Positions 35,298 through 44,425 of a DNA stretch of 64,000 nt are shown here, piece by piece. Under the pieces are notes generated by a model. That model saw only the letters and a program-made list of their open reading frames with translations. It made no database searches and was not told the DNA's origin. Source of the DNA: Myroides albus (GTDB taxonomy: Bacteria > Bacteroidota > Bacteroidia > Flavobacteriales > Flavobacteriaceae); contig NZ_WMJX01000002.1 in the NCBI RefSeq assembly GCF_009711045.1, positions 1 through 64,000 on the forward strand. Direction: 5' to 3'. Positions within the stretch are counted from its first letter, which is position 1; each line of letters begins with the position of its first letter. The position numbers and the translations under genes were made by a program.

Positions 35298-36542
35298 CTA
35301 CTCAACTTTAATCTTATCTCCATGTTGTAACGTACGGCTTACCAAAGAATAGGGTCCAGTGATAACTTCATCCCCTTTCTCAAGCCCTGCTACAATCTCT
35401 ATATTTTTATCATCTTGAATGCCTGTTTTTACAAATCTAAGTTTTGCAACTCCCTTCTGATTTACAAATACCGCTTCTTTCATTAATTCCTTATCATAAA
35501 CCTTTTTACTGGTTTCTGAGTTCCTCACAGTATCTGTTGGGCTACGCATTATAACAGCACTGATAGGAACACCATAAATACCGTTTTTAACATTGGTAAT
35601 AATATCAACAGCAGCAGTCATTCCAGGTCTAAAAGGGGAATAATTTTCAATTCTCGAATCTATCAGATCCTTATAAGACTCCTCCAAAATCTGAATCTTC
35701 ACTTTGAAAGTAGTGACTTGATCTGCTGATAAAGTTTGATTTGATGCAGAATTAGAGATACTCGTTACAATTCCCCTAAACTCTTTCTTCAAATACGCAT
35801 CAACATTAATTCTTGTTTCATCTCCCTCCTTTATCTTGACGATATCATTTTCATTAATATTAACTTCAACTTCCATTCTGCTTAAATTTGCCACACGCAT
35901 TAGTTCTGTACCAGCCATTTGTTGGGTTCCCAAAACTCGTTCACCTAATTCTACATCTATGCGCGATATCGTACCATAAGTAGGTGAATAAATACTTGTT
36001 CGCAAAAGATTTCTCTGTGCTTCAGTCACAGCAGCTTTTGCACTTTCCACATTGTAAAAAGCTGAATTTTGTGTTGCTTTAGCTACTTCATAAGTTGACA
36101 CAACCTTATCCCATTCAGAACCTGAAATCACCCCTTTCTTATAAAGTGTTTTATAGCGATTATAACTTGCTTGAGCTTCAGTTAACTGAGCTTCAGCTTG
36201 TGATAAACCCGCCACGCTGGTAGCCAATATAGCCTTATTTCTATCTACAATAGATTCATATAAATCAGGGTTAATCTCAACAAGTAAATCACCTTTCTTG
36301 ACAACTTGCCCTTCTTTAACGGGCAAATTTATGATTTCTCCCGATACTTCTGAAGAAAGTTTAATCTCAATTTCTGGCTGGATCTTTCCTGTACCAGAAA
36401 CTGTTTCTACAATATCTGTTTTATCAAGCTCTATAGTGGTTACAATACTTTCACTTTCCTTCTGTCCAAATACTCCTGAAGCGAAGCCAATTATAACTAA
36501 GGCTACTACTGCGATAATAATTAATAAGTACTTCTTTTTCAT
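35298..36542 (-). CDS. HlyD/RND-type periplasmic adaptor protein
   Basis: 414 residues. N-terminal membrane anchor at about 4-24. The first lipoyl half is ETVSGTGKIQPEIEIKLSSEVSGEI at about 47-71, a coiled-coil hairpin spans about 100-180, and the second lipoyl half SPTYGTISRIDV follows near 185-196. Beta-barrel and membrane-proximal domains reach to 414. It links an inner-membrane pump to TolC. It lies 6 bp after the tolC-like gene. No pump gene is next to it; the MacA-like start suggests an ABC transporter elsewhere. Confidence 0.92.
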   Translation of the reverse strand: MKKKYLLIIIAVVALVIIGFASGVFGQKESESIVTTIELDKTDIVETVSGTGKIQPEIEIKLSSEVSGEIINLPVKEGQVVKKGDLLVEINPDLYESIVDRNKAILATSVAGLSQAEAQLTEAQASYNRYKTLYKKGVISGSEWDKVVSTYEVAKATQNSAFYNVESAKAAVTEAQRNLLRTSIYSPTYGTISRIDVELGERVLGTQQMAGTELMRVANLSRMEVEVNINENDIVKIKEGDETRINVDAYLKKEFRGIVTSISNSASNQTLSADQVTTFKVKIQILEESYKDLIDSRIENYSPFRPGMTAAVDIITNVKNGIYGVPISAVIMRSPTDTVRNSETSKKVYDKELMKEAVFVNQKGVAKLRFVKTGIQDDKNIEIVAGLEKGDEVITGPYSLVSRTLQHGDKIKVE

Positions 36543-36548
36543 AAACTC

Positions 36549-37985
36549 TTAATTTGAAAATAGTGGAATGCCAAAATAATACTCTAATATTCTGGTTTTA
36601 AAAATATAGTCATACTTTGACTTTAACATATTGGACTGAGCCGTAACAAACAAAGTTTGATTTTGATTTAATTCAAAAATATTAATTAGACCTACTGAAT
36701 ATCTTTCTTTGGCATACTCAAGTGACTTCTCACGTGATTCAAGTGTCAATACACTCGCCTCATAATTCTTTAATGCATTCTTAGTATCAGTATAAGCTCG
36801 AAAAACTTGTTGTTCTAATTCCAAAATAGCCACCTCTTTTTCATTTTCTACTTGCTCTTTTGCTAATCTACTTAATCGAAGGTTATTTCTGACTTTAAAT
36901 CCATTAAAAACAGGTATACTGATAGAAACACCGAATACAGAATTTTTATTATTAGACAGTTGATCAAAAAAAGCTTCAGGTCCGCCAATCACAGATTGAT
37001 ATTTGGGACTTGAAACGGCCTGATTTGTTTGATTTACAAATCCTATAGGTGTTGATTCTCCTGTTGCTCTTTGTCCTATTACTCTATCAGCATAAGTCGC
37101 ACTTGAATTAAAATTATAAAAACCAGAAATTGTAGGATGATAGGCGGATCTTGCAATTTTCACATTTCTATCAGCAATATCCAAATTGGCTTCTGCAATT
37201 TTTATATTCATTAAAGCATCAAACGCCCTTTCAATTATTTCATCTGGAGTATAAGCTAATATCTCATCGTTCTCAACTTCGTAATTACTATCACTTACCT
37301 CAAAAGTTGAATAAGATTCCAATTGCAAAAGCTGTGCTAAACTAAGCTTAGCCATCACCAATTCATTCTCTGACAAAATTAACCTCTGTGTTGAAGTTGC
37401 TACTGTCGCCTTTGCTTCTAATAGATCTCCAGCAGGCACAACACCAGCATCTACCAAATCTTTTGTACGCTCCTCTTGACTAAAATCGTATTCAAGTTGA
37501 TTTGAATTTGTCTTGACCAATTCTTTATTGAAAATAATTTGCAAATAAGAATTAATAACTTGTAAGGCTATATTCTCTTTCATCTGTTGAGATTTATACT
37601 CAGAAGCTAAAAAATCTATCCTAGCCTTAACCATTTTATGATGATTAGCTAACCCCTTGTAAATATCCACGTTTACATTCAGCCCCAATGAAGTTGATTG
37701 AAGTGTCTGAGAGCTAAGGTTATTGGTGATTAAATCAGGTTGATCTGCAATTGTCCATCGATGTTGTCCGGAAACATCTAATGCGGGTAAAAAATCCCCC
37801 AAAGCCAATTGCCTTCTCAAGTAAGCAGCTTCCTTCTCTAATTCATACTGCTTCACTTGTATATTATTCTTTATAGCATAATCTATACATTCCTCAAGCG
37901 TCCAAGTCTTTTCCTGACTATACACCAATAAAGAACTCATAAAAAAAGTAACGAAGACCAGAAAATTACAATAATAATTCTTCAT
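36549..37985 (-). CDS. TolC-family outer membrane efflux protein
   Basis: 478 residues. Signal peptide of about 23 residues (ending LVYSQ). WTLEECIDYAIKNNIQVKQYELE at about 27-49 is the classic opening of the family. Two long helical repeats follow, with the second near 255-300 and the late FGVSISIPVFNGFKVRNNLR region near 350-369. It is a trimeric channel through the outer membrane and periplasm, first gene of the tolC-hlyD-tsaB unit. Confidence 0.93.
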   Translation of the reverse strand: MKNYYCNFLVFVTFFMSSLLVYSQEKTWTLEECIDYAIKNNIQVKQYELEKEAAYLRRQLALGDFLPALDVSGQHRWTIADQPDLITNNLSSQTLQSTSLGLNVNVDIYKGLANHHKMVKARIDFLASEYKSQQMKENIALQVINSYLQIIFNKELVKTNSNQLEYDFSQEERTKDLVDAGVVPAGDLLEAKATVATSTQRLILSENELVMAKLSLAQLLQLESYSTFEVSDSNYEVENDEILAYTPDEIIERAFDALMNIKIAEANLDIADRNVKIARSAYHPTISGFYNFNSSATYADRVIGQRATGESTPIGFVNQTNQAVSSPKYQSVIGGPEAFFDQLSNNKNSVFGVSISIPVFNGFKVRNNLRLSRLAKEQVENEKEVAILELEQQVFRAYTDTKNALKNYEASVLTLESREKSLEYAKERYSVGLINIFELNQNQTLFVTAQSNMLKSKYDYIFKTRILEYYFGIPLFSN

Positions 37986-38037
37986 TCGCGATATATAATA
38001 AAATTAATGCTTTGTTATATTGTTAACATAAAGAAAT

Positions 38038-38064
38038 AAAAAAAACCGCTAATAACAGCGGCTT
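38038..38064 (-). terminator. Terminator of the cyoE/oxidase operon
   Basis: GCCGCTGTTATTAGCGGT on the minus strand forms a 5-6-bp stem followed by eight T. It lies about 8 bp after the last small gene. Confidence 0.85.
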
Positions 38065-38071
38065 TCTAAAC

Positions 38072-38296
38072 TTATTTTGTAGATTTTTTACTTTTATATA
38101 CGCGATAACTTAAATAAAGAGCTAATGGAACTAATAAGTATGGGAATATCATAAGATACACAATACCATCATTAACAGCCTCAGCTTTTACTCCTCCATC
38201 TTCTGTTTCTAATACAGCACGACACATTGCACATTGAGCTACCGAGTCATGAATACTTAGTATAAAAAACAAAAAAAATAAAACTAATCTTTTCAT
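38072..38296 (-). CDS. Small exported/membrane protein with Cys-x-x-Cys
   Basis: 74 residues from ATG 38296, giving a clean signal peptide ending DSVAQ. A start at 38326 would overlap the previous gene by 11 bp. The mature part begins CAMCRAVLE, with two Cys two apart, and there is one membrane helix at about 42-64 followed by a Lys-rich end. Members of this short family are typically found at the end of oxidase assembly operons in Flavobacteriia. The Cys pair could bind copper or heme-associated metal (inference). Function unknown. Confidence 0.75.
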   Translation of the reverse strand: MKRLVLFFLFFILSIHDSVAQCAMCRAVLETEDGGVKAEAVNDGIVYLMIFPYLLVPLALYLSYRVYKSKKSTK

Positions 38297-38315
38297 ATAA
38301 ACCACTTTTGCTTTA

Positions 38316-38867
38316 CTAATTAACATAATACGGAGAAATCATTAAGTAAACAATTACACCTGTTACTGCTACATATAACCACATAGGATATGTTATACGC
38401 GCCAATTTTTTATGTCTTTCATAAGCACCAGCAATTCCACGAACAAAAGTTACCAATACAAATGGGATAATAATAATAGATAATAAAATATGCGTGATCA
38501 AAATAAAGAAGTATACATAGCGTATAAAACCTTCTCCTCCATAACTAGTTTCAATCGAAGTCATGTGATAAGCTACATACATTGCTAAAAAAGCAACACT
38601 ACAACAAATACACAACTTAATTAAGCGCTCGTGTAATTTGACATTCTTCTTTTTCTTAATAGCATATACTGCTATTACTAATAAAACTGCTGTTATACCA
38701 TTTATCGTAGCATATATAGGTGGCAAAAAGCTCAAAGGCTTTACATCATAACCTAACTTTTGTAAGTTAACACCAAATAAAATAGCGACAACAACAGGAA
38801 TTGCAATTGATAAAATCCATATCCACTTATTGTACTTTTGCTCTATACTATTTTTACTTCCTTCCAT
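38316..38867 (-). CDS. DUF420 membrane protein, oxidase-associated
   Basis: 183 residues with about five membrane helices (about 12-30, 43-65, 83-103, 116-140, 158-178). Conserved His residues lie in YHMTSIE and in the helix FFILITHILLS. DUF420 proteins are related to CtaM-type factors needed for heme-copper oxidase maturation. Its start shares one base with the SCO stop (TAATG). Confidence 0.85.
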   Translation of the reverse strand: MEGSKNSIEQKYNKWIWILSIAIPVVVAILFGVNLQKLGYDVKPLSFLPPIYATINGITAVLLVIAVYAIKKKKNVKLHERLIKLCICCSVAFLAMYVAYHMTSIETSYGGEGFIRYVYFFILITHILLSIIIIPFVLVTFVRGIAGAYERHKKLARITYPMWLYVAVTGVIVYLMISPYYVN

Positions 38868-39490
38868 TACTCATCTAATAATAACTTAATATCTTCTTTT
38901 AACCATTCTACAGCTTCATCGTCTGTTCCATCATAATATAAAATAGGATTACCATGCTCATCTTTACGACAACGGATATTGCCCTCTTTATCAATTAATG
39001 CAAACAAACCAGAATGTTCAAAACCACCAGCTGCCTCTGGATTAACTCCAGTATATAAATTGAACTTCTTAGCTAAATCGTAAATATACTTACCATCTCC
39101 AGTCATCATGTACCAGTAAGGGTTCTTTACACCTAACTCCGTTGCATGACGTTTTAGAGCTTCTGGAGTATCATTTACAGGATCAATGCTTATTGAGGCA
39201 ATACCAAAATTCATATTCCCATAAAAAGCATTCTGCAATTTGACCATATTCATATTCATAATAGGACAAATAGTCGGACAATTAGCAAAGAAAAACTCCA
39301 CGACATAAACTTTCCCTTTATAATTGTCACTCGTGATAGTCTTACCATCTTGGTTAGTCAATTCAAAATGGGGCGCAGTACCCATATACATTAAGTCTGC
39401 TTTCTCAAACTTCTTAATTACTTTTGGCACTACCCAGATACCAAAAATTAAGACAATAAAAGAAATCCAGATATAAGATTTATCTCTCAT
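38867..39490 (-). CDS. SCO1/SenC-family copper chaperone
   Basis: 207 residues. N-terminal membrane anchor at about 7-25. The thioredoxin fold has Cu-binding CPTIC at about 70-74 in FFANCPTICPIMN and the distal His in GGFEHSGLFALID near 160-172. SCO proteins deliver copper to the CuA site of oxidase subunit II. It lies within the oxidase operon, translationally coupled to the DUF420 gene. Confidence 0.95.
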   Translation of the reverse strand: MRDKSYIWISFIVLIFGIWVVPKVIKKFEKADLMYMGTAPHFELTNQDGKTITSDNYKGKVYVVEFFFANCPTICPIMNMNMVKLQNAFYGNMNFGIASISIDPVNDTPEALKRHATELGVKNPYWYMMTGDGKYIYDLAKKFNLYTGVNPEAAGGFEHSGLFALIDKEGNIRCRKDEHGNPILYYDGTDDEAVEWLKEDIKLLLDE

Positions 39491-39491
39491 G

Positions 39492-40148
39492 TTAGTCGGC
39501 TTTATTTATACGTTTATATTGTTTTAATGCTAAGCGATATTCAGCTAAAAGAACTTTTACATCATCCATCATATCATTGTGCAGTTCTGCAGCACTAATT
39601 GTAGAATATCCTTCTTTATACTCAAACTTCCCTCCCTTACTCTTTCCTTTACGACCACGTAAATTCCTATCTTTATCAATTAGGTAAACATTTGTACTTG
39701 CTAAATCATCATCCAGTTTCCCCACTGTTCCTAAAGAATTAAAAAAAGTTTTCAAGTCCTCTGGTTCTACAAACAAATAGTTCCAGTTAGACATATCTGA
39801 AATGGGACTCAATTCGTCAACGACTTGTTGTGCTTGTTCCTCACTTCCAATAGGCAATACCATCACCAATTGAAAATCGTCAAACTCACGATATTTATTG
39901 TATATCTTTTGATTCAAATTAAAAGCATCGCCTCTATCCTTAAAAAGGTGCGCACCAGGAAACCCTAACACAGTAATTTTCCCTTCCAATGTAGGTTGGC
40001 CCCCTAAAAAGCTTTCACCTTTTGGAAATTCATTTACGCCTTCACTTATTACAGGTAAGCGCTCAAATTGATTTACACCTGTAGCAAAAAATAAATATGC
40101 ACAAATTGGCATAACAAACAGTAAAACAAGTATTATGTATTTTTTCAT
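39492..40148 (-). CDS. Thioredoxin-like exported protein, unknown role
   Basis: 218 residues. N-terminal hydrophobic anchor at about 4-22. The body looks like a thioredoxin/SCO-type fold (ITVLGFPGAHLFKDRGDAF, then NVYLIDKDRNLRGRKG near 153-168) but has no Cys pair at the usual active site, only FPGAHL. It lies 1 bp before the SCO gene in the oxidase operon, so it is probably a redox-inactive SCO relative or a partner in oxidase assembly (inference). Confidence 0.75.
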   Translation of the reverse strand: MKKYIILVLLFVMPICAYLFFATGVNQFERLPVISEGVNEFPKGESFLGGQPTLEGKITVLGFPGAHLFKDRGDAFNLNQKIYNKYREFDDFQLVMVLPIGSEEQAQQVVDELSPISDMSNWNYLFVEPEDLKTFFNSLGTVGKLDDDLASTNVYLIDKDRNLRGRKGKSKGGKFEYKEGYSTISAAELHNDMMDDVKVLLAEYRLALKQYKRINKAD

Positions 40149-40187
40149 CTCTATAGGTTAATTACACTATGTAACGTACAAAAATAG

Positions 40188-40214
40188 AAAAAGGCGGTTA
40201 ATAAACCGCCTTTT
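40188..40214 (-). terminator. Hairpin after the subunit IV gene
   Basis: AAAAGGCGGTT and AACCGCCTTTT form a stem followed on the minus strand by five T. It lies in the middle of the operon and may reduce expression of the assembly genes relative to the structural genes. Confidence 0.85.
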
Positions 40215-40231
40215 CAAAATATAATATGTTA

Positions 40232-40588
40232 TTAAAAAATCCACTTGTATTGTGAGTTATGAAAAACGTCATATACATAGTTTCCTTCAATTAATACCAA
40301 AGTAATTAAATATACACATAAAAATCCTAGAACTCCTGCTACTGACCATCTAAATGATGATTTCTCTTGTTCTAAGTGCATAAATGACCACATAATATAG
40401 TAAGCTTTCCAAATTGTTAAAATAATAAAGATATAATTTAACAAGCTTAATCCAAAGATGTGTACGTGGTGTAATGAATCTGGTTTAAAAATACCTAAAA
40501 CTACCTCTACAATTGTAATTAGTGATAAGATAAAAAATACTTTCCAGATCTTTTTTGTATTTGATTGATGTGCTCCTTCTGCTGCCAT
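40232..40588 (-). CDS. Cytochrome c oxidase subunit IV-type protein
   Basis: 118 residues with three membrane helices (about 13-30, 42-62, 80-100). KKIWKVFFILSLITIVEVVLGI at the start and a W-x-x-M-H-L-E sequence (MWSFMHLEQEKSS) at about 67-79 fit the prokaryotic COX IV/CyoD-like family. It is a small structural subunit of the heme-copper oxidase. 21 bp after the longer subunit III gene. Confidence 0.88.
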   Translation of the reverse strand: MAAEGAHQSNTKKIWKVFFILSLITIVEVVLGIFKPDSLHHVHIFGLSLLNYIFIILTIWKAYYIMWSFMHLEQEKSSFRWSVAGVLGFLCVYLITLVLIEGNYVYDVFHNSQYKWIF

Positions 40589-40609
40589 AATGAAATGTTT
40601 TTAAAAAAA

Positions 40610-41614
40610 TTAAACTAAGTAGAAGAATGTAAATACGAATACCCATACTAAGTCAACAAAGTGCCAGTATAGACCACCTTTTTCTACCATCTCGTAAGAA
40701 CCTCTTCTTTGATATGTTCCTAATAAAACATTAAAGAAGATAACAACGTTAATTAAAATCCCTGTAAAAACGTGGAATCCGTGGAAACCAGTAATAAAGA
40801 AAAAGAAATCTCCGAATGTCTTATGACCATACTCATTGCGAATTAGGTTTGCACCTTCCACCACAATAGTAGCATCGTTAATTCTTTCAACAGACTGCTC
40901 TCTTGTAAGAACCTCTTTGTATCTACGACCTGTCTCAGCATTCTCAAGTGTTTTTTGAGTTCTGATCTTAATGTCAGGATTCGCTAATAAACCTGCTTTA
41001 ATCTCCTCGATTGAGTAAGTTGGCGCACTTGGTCCTTTTAAAAACCACGTTCCTTTACCTCTAGTCAAAGTAGCTTCATCTCTATTTGCATCAACAATAG
41101 CAAAATCAGATAGAGCGATTTGTTTAGCTTCCTCTCCTTCTCCTTTTACAAAGTGAAGAATAGAACCTCCTCTTGTTTCAACAGCTCCATAAGTCCCTGT
41201 AATGAAGTTTTTCCACTCCCAAGCTTGAGATCCTAAGAAAACCAATCCTCCTAGAATAGTTAAAAACATATACGTTGCAACTTTCCCTTTCTTCATTTGA
41301 TGTCCTGCATCTACTGCTAACACCATAGTAACTGAAGAGAAAATTAAAATAAATGTCATCAATGCAACATAGTACATTGGCGCATGAACTCCATGTAAAA
41401 AAGGAAAGTGATTAAATACCTCGTCAGCAATTGGCCAAGTATCCATGAACTTGTAGCGAGTAAATCCATATCCTACAAGGAATCCACAAAATGTTAATGA
41501 ATCTGATAATATGAAATACCACATCATCATTTTACCGTAGCTTACTTTTAGAGGCTCATTTCCTCCGCCCCATGTGTTTTCTTTAGTAGCTGCTGTAGTA
41601 ACTGTCGCTCCCAT
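40610..41614 (-). CDS. Heme-copper oxidase subunit III with large soluble insertion
   Basis: 334 residues. Helices lie at about 30-52, 77-100, 113-132, 265-297 and 313-334. Family motifs are GSQAWEWKNF at 128-137, FHGFHVFTG at about 277-285 and YWHFVDLVWVFVF at 316-328. Between helices three and four a hydrophilic segment of about 120 residues (about 141-262) is inserted, rich in charged residues, which normal subunit III lacks. It is followed by the subunit IV gene and preceded by a second, short subunit III gene. Confidence 0.9.
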   Translation of the reverse strand: MGATVTTAATKENTWGGGNEPLKVSYGKMMMWYFILSDSLTFCGFLVGYGFTRYKFMDTWPIADEVFNHFPFLHGVHAPMYYVALMTFILIFSSVTMVLAVDAGHQMKKGKVATYMFLTILGGLVFLGSQAWEWKNFITGTYGAVETRGGSILHFVKGEGEEAKQIALSDFAIVDANRDEATLTRGKGTWFLKGPSAPTYSIEEIKAGLLANPDIKIRTQKTLENAETGRRYKEVLTREQSVERINDATIVVEGANLIRNEYGHKTFGDFFFFITGFHGFHVFTGILINVVIFFNVLLGTYQRRGSYEMVEKGGLYWHFVDLVWVFVFTFFYLV

Positions 41615-41658
41615 AAAAAGTTGTTAGTTATAAAGTTCTCAAATTTAATTTAATTTTT

Positions 41659-42240
41659 TTATTTATAGAATGTAAAAAACAAAAACAAATAAATCCATAG
41701 CACATCTAAAAAGTGCCAGAACCACGCACACAACTCTATTCCTATGTGTTGCTGTGCATTATACTTTTGTTTAAAATGATTATAAATTACCACCAATAAG
41801 GATAAAATACCTCCTATCAAATGGACAATGTGCACAATTACGATCACATATAAAAACGACGTTGTAATTGTACTCTCACTTCCTGTAAAGAAATAACCAT
41901 TATCTATAACCTGCCCAAACCCTTTGAACTGCAAAAAAACGAATAACAAACCTAATATCAAAGTAATAAGCAAATAACTTGTTGCTTTACTTCTTTGTTC
42001 TGATTTTACAGCTCTATATGCTAAGTGAAATGTTATACTACTAATCAATATAACTATTGTACTATATAGAAATGAATCTGGCAAAACAAAATCTGTTAAC
42101 CAGTCTGGTCTTGTTTCACTTACCACATAAGCACTTGTTAGTCCTGCAAAAACCATTGCAATACTTCCTAACCCAAACAGCATCATAACCTTTAATGCTT
42201 TACCTTTTCTTTCGTAGTGTTCTTGAGAAGTCATTTCCAT
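41659..42240 (-). CDS. Heme-copper oxidase subunit III (short form)
   Basis: 193 residues with five membrane helices (about 18-38, 52-70, 85-103, 125-150, 168-190). Conserved VHLIGGI near 133-139 and CAWFWHFLDVLWIYLFLFF near 170-188. It is the CyoC-like length. Two subunit III genes in tandem are common in this phylum. It lies 2 bp after cyoE. Confidence 0.9.
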   Translation of the reverse strand: MEMTSQEHYERKGKALKVMMLFGLGSIAMVFAGLTSAYVVSETRPDWLTDFVLPDSFLYSTIVILISSITFHLAYRAVKSEQRSKATSYLLITLILGLLFVFLQFKGFGQVIDNGYFFTGSESTITTSFLYVIVIVHIVHLIGGILSLLVVIYNHFKQKYNAQQHIGIELCAWFWHFLDVLWIYLFLFFTFYK

Positions 42241-42242
42241 TG

Positions 42243-43157
42243 TTATCTTAAAATTTTATCTAGTACATAAATAATTTGAATCAATGATATGTAAGTCACA
42301 CTTACTAACATCAATGATCTTGCAGCCTTATCCGTTTTTTGTCTATACAATCTAATGGCTGCACTTAACATCCATAATCCCGCTATTAAAACAAGCCCCG
42401 CTGATATTGGAGACAAATACAATCTACCTGTCATTCCTGTTACAGGGAAAATAGATGCAATTATCAACCATACAGTATACAAGATTGTCTGCATTGCTGT
42501 CTTAGAGTCCCTTTTACCTGTAGGTAGCATAGAGAATCCACCCTTTTGATAATCATCATACAAAAACCAACCGATAGCCCAAAAATGAGGAAATTGCCAA
42601 AAAAACTGAATCATAAATAATGTTCCAGCTTCAATGCCAAAGTTATTGGTTGCAGCAACCCATCCAAGCATAAAAGGTATTGCACCTGGAAAAGCTCCTA
42701 CAAATACAGATAAAGGAGTAATAGTTTTTAAAGGGGTATATACACTTGTATATAAAAAAATTGAGATTGCACCAAACATAGCAGTTTTAGGGTTAATTGC
42801 ATATAAAATACCAATTCCCAAAAGTGTTAAGACACTTGCTAAGATAAATGCTGCTGTTGGTTTTACTCGTCCTGAAGCAATTGGACGATTCATAGTGCGT
42901 TTCATTTTGGCATCTAATTCACGCTCAATAATTTGATTGTAAACATTAGATGCACCTACCATACAATAGCCACCAATGGCTAAAGCTAAAAGCACCCAAA
43001 GATCAATACTTTTTAAATTCGGAACTGCTATCAAATAACCTGCTAATGTAGAAAACACTACACTTAAAGCAAGTCCCATTTTTGTCATTTCTTTAAATTC
43101 CTTAAGTACTGAAATTGATGTACTCTTTTCAGAAGTTATATTCAAAGCTGTTTTCAT
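42243..43157 (-). CDS. cyoE: Protoheme IX farnesyltransferase (heme O synthase)
   Basis: 304 residues with about eight to nine membrane helices. The UbiA-type prenyl diphosphate site is NVYNQIIERELDAKMKRT at about 71-88 followed by NRPIASGRV. A second Asp-rich loop is YDDYQKGGFSMLP near 200-212. It farnesylates heme B to heme O, needed for the oxidase encoded downstream (subunits III and IV) and at 57.8-60.7 kb. It is the first gene of the minus-strand oxidase assembly operon. Confidence 0.95.
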   Translation of the reverse strand: MKTALNITSEKSTSISVLKEFKEMTKMGLALSVVFSTLAGYLIAVPNLKSIDLWVLLALAIGGYCMVGASNVYNQIIERELDAKMKRTMNRPIASGRVKPTAAFILASVLTLLGIGILYAINPKTAMFGAISIFLYTSVYTPLKTITPLSVFVGAFPGAIPFMLGWVAATNNFGIEAGTLFMIQFFWQFPHFWAIGWFLYDDYQKGGFSMLPTGKRDSKTAMQTILYTVWLIIASIFPVTGMTGRLYLSPISAGLVLIAGLWMLSAAIRLYRQKTDKAARSLMLVSVTYISLIQIIYVLDKILR

Positions 43158-43174
43158 TTGTTTTTAATGAGTTG

Positions 43175-43182
43175 CAAATATA
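43175..43182 (-). promoter_or_regulatory. -7 element of the cyoE operon
   Basis: TATATTTG on the minus strand, 17 bases before the cyoE ATG. TTTG is present only about 15 bases upstream, so the -33 spacing is short. Confidence 0.6.
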
Positions 43183-43249
43183 AATCAATTTTTATAACAA
43201 ACCCTAAAAACAACCATTTCAGCTTTGAATATAACCATTCTTTAAGAAA

Positions 43250-43996
43250 TTAGTAGCTATCTACTTTTCCACTTCCATCAACAATTGTTTTTGCTGCTGA
43301 AGTTCCCAGACGCGTAATTCCTAAATTTATCATTTCAATTGCAGATTCTCTATCGCGGATTCCTCCTGAAGCTTTTACTGCAAGTGGTCCGGCATTTTCA
43401 ACCATTAACACAAGTGCTGGCATAGTAGCTCCATTTGGTTTACCTCCTTCAGTTTTATAGAACCCTGTAGAAGATTTTACAAATACTCTTCCGTAATCTT
43501 TCTCGTCAAATTTGCTCATTACAACATTTTTAATCAATGTAGTAAGTTGCACAATTTCTGAATCTTTTAATGCTGCAGTTTCAAGAATCCATTTTACAGT
43601 TCTAGCTGCTTTTAGCCCATAAGCAGTACACTCTTCAACTTCTTTCTTTACTTGCTCTACATTTCCTTTTTGGAAAGCAGTATAATCAACAACATAATCC
43701 AACTCATCAACTCCATCAGCAACAGCTTGTTTAGCCTCTTTCAATTTAGCTTCCAAACCTCTGTTTCCTTCAGGAAAGTCAATTACTGTTCCAATCAAAA
43801 CTTTTGATTTAGCATCATCAACCATTTTACGACCAACTTTCACTTGCTCTGGACGTATCATAGCTAACTTGAACTTTTCATCAATAGCCTCTTGGATCAA
43901 ATCCACTACGATTTTGTTATTTTCGGCTTCACTTACTCCAGCTTGAGCAGCTGTTTTCAAATAAGTAGAATCCATGAATTCTCTTAAATCTCTCAT
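43250..43996 (-). CDS. deoC: Deoxyribose-phosphate aldolase
   Basis: 248 residues. DELDYVVDY at about 96-104 holds the proton-relay Asp, RVFVKSSTGFYK near 168-179 holds the Schiff-base Lys, and KASGGIRD near 210-217 the second active Lys. It cleaves 2-deoxyribose 5-phosphate to acetaldehyde and glyceraldehyde 3-phosphate. Cytoplasmic. It is separated from the vanZ-like gene by a hairpin only 20 bp upstream of its start. Confidence 0.95.
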   Translation of the reverse strand: MRDLREFMDSTYLKTAAQAGVSEAENNKIVVDLIQEAIDEKFKLAMIRPEQVKVGRKMVDDAKSKVLIGTVIDFPEGNRGLEAKLKEAKQAVADGVDELDYVVDYTAFQKGNVEQVKKEVEECTAYGLKAARTVKWILETAALKDSEIVQLTTLIKNVVMSKFDEKDYGRVFVKSSTGFYKTEGGKPNGATMPALVLMVENAGPLAVKASGGIRDRESAIEMINLGITRLGTSAAKTIVDGSGKVDSY

Positions 43997-44015
43997 AATA
44001 TAATTATTTAAAATT

Positions 44016-44040
44016 AAAAAAGCCCCTATAAAGGGGCTTT
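44016..44040 (-). terminator. Terminator after the VanZ-like gene
   Basis: AAAGCCCCT and AGGGGCTTT form a 9-bp stem with a short AT loop; six T follow on the minus strand. It ends 20 bp before the deoC ATG. Confidence 0.88.
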
Positions 44041-44050
44041 CAATATTTTA

Positions 44051-44425
44051 CTATTTCTTAATTGTTGTGTTGCAAAGTATCAAACCAGTAATACTTCCTA
44101 AACAATTTGCAAAAAAATCAGCCCATTCAGCACTGCGACTTTTAGTACAATACAATTGTAATAATTCTACTGTTCCTCCTATCACAATAACTAATGTAAA
44201 GATAACAAATGTTAAAGAAATTCGCGAGATCTTTAACCAACTTTTTGCAAAATAATTATACCATAATACTGAAAATACCAAATAAAATACAAAATGTGCA
44301 ATTTTGTCCTTAAAGGGTATATCTAATACTGATACTTTGGGAATTGAACTTCCTTCACTTAGGCAAGCTATTAAAACTAATACTGTCCAAATAACTCCTA
44401 ACCAGAAAAAAAATTTACGCCCCAA
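44051..44425 (-). CDS. VanZ-like membrane protein
   Basis: 124 residues with four membrane helices (about 5-22, 40-58, 68-88, 103-120). It has the VanZ-type [28 protein letters not shown] at about 28-55, where DKxxHFxxY is the hallmark, and later ELLQ and DxxAN-like DFFANCLGS. Function is unknown in most VanZ-like proteins. Its start overlaps the gcvH end by 11 bp, a tight linkage seen across Flavobacteriia. Confidence 0.88.
   Translation of the reverse strand: MGRKFFFWLGVIWTVLVLIACLSEGSSIPKVSVLDIPFKDKIAHFVFYLVFSVLWYNYFAKSWLKISRISLTFVIFTLVIVIGGTVELLQLYCTKSRSAEWADFFANCLGSITGLILCNTTIKK

Noticed and set aside
40610-42240. Two subunit III genes as a broken or duplicated gene
   Set aside because: Both frames are intact, have different lengths and each keeps its own conserved helices; the tandem pair is usual in Bacteroidota.
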